From Lachnospiraceae bacterium (GTDB lineage Bacteria > Bacillota_A > Clostridia > Lachnospirales > Lachnospiraceae), in the NCBI GenBank assembly GCA_024699595.1, contig JAILPG010000131.1, positions 1 through 5,891 on the forward strand: a stretch of DNA of 5,891 nt. Direction: 5' to 3'. The translations under genes were made by a program, and so were the position numbers. This document shows, piece after piece, positions 5,891 to 5,891 of this stretch. The notes beneath the pieces are model-generated. The model ran no database searches. It worked only from the letters and a program-made list of their open reading frames with translations, and had not been told where the DNA came from. Position 1 is the stretch's first letter. Each line of letters begins with the position of its first letter.

Positions 5891-5891
5891 C

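Noticed and set aside
5818..5891. Mobile-element end or attachment site at the right edge
   Set aside because: No inverted terminal repeat, target duplication or integrase is seen. The tail reads as the inside of an unrelated protein gene, which fits a chimeric join better.

Overview
The window looks like a piece of a low-to-mid GC Bacillota genome, most likely a gut or rumen Clostridia of Lachnospiraceae type. This placement is an inference from protein family flavour, tight gene packing and AGGAGG-like ribosome binding sites, and it is only moderately sure. All genes of the main body lie on the + strand. The sequence breaks into a gene at the left edge and ends in an apparently foreign, GC-rich scrap at the right edge, so this is probably a short metagenomic contig.

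Layout. 2-901: C-terminal half of an ABC half-transporter (end of the membrane domain plus a full nucleotide-binding domain). 901-2637: a second, complete ABC half-transporter (membrane domain plus ATPase). The two resemble the heterodimeric YbtP/YbtQ and IrtA/IrtB type. 2662-3246: a small integral membrane protein of the Trep_Strep/MptD family, a putative ECF substrate-binding S component. 3249-3968: the ECF transmembrane coupling protein (EcfT). 3965-5389: one polypeptide carrying two ECF ATPase domains (fused EcfA/EcfA'). The joints are a 1-bp overlap (TAATG), a 24-bp gap, a 2-bp gap and a 4-bp overlap (ATGA), so the five genes almost certainly form one operon. The 122-bp gap 5390-5511 holds a possible 12-codon ORF, a candidate promoter and a perfect inverted repeat GTTAGC-N4-GCTAAC. 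It is followed by the start of a DtxR/MntR-family metal-dependent repressor gene (from 5512).

How they may work together. A heterodimeric ABC exporter-fold transporter and a complete ECF importer (S, T, A-A') are co-transcribed next to a DtxR-family regulator with a plausible DtxR-type operator. The reasonable inference is uptake of a metal, metallophore or tetrapyrrole under iron or manganese control. From memory, the order ABC-ABC-S-T-A matches siaDEFGH of the group A streptococcal heme locus, whose ECF part (siaFGH) has been reported as a heme importer. Heme is therefore the lead hypothesis for the substrate, not a demonstrated one.

Right edge. At about 5797-5803 the regulator reading frame suddenly loses family similarity and stops. 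The last 91 bases are about 66% G+C (60 of 91, counted by hand). On the - strand they encode what looks like an internal piece of a MoxR-type AAA+ ATPase. This is best explained as a chimeric join, so the regulator's 101-residue ORF should not be taken as its true form.
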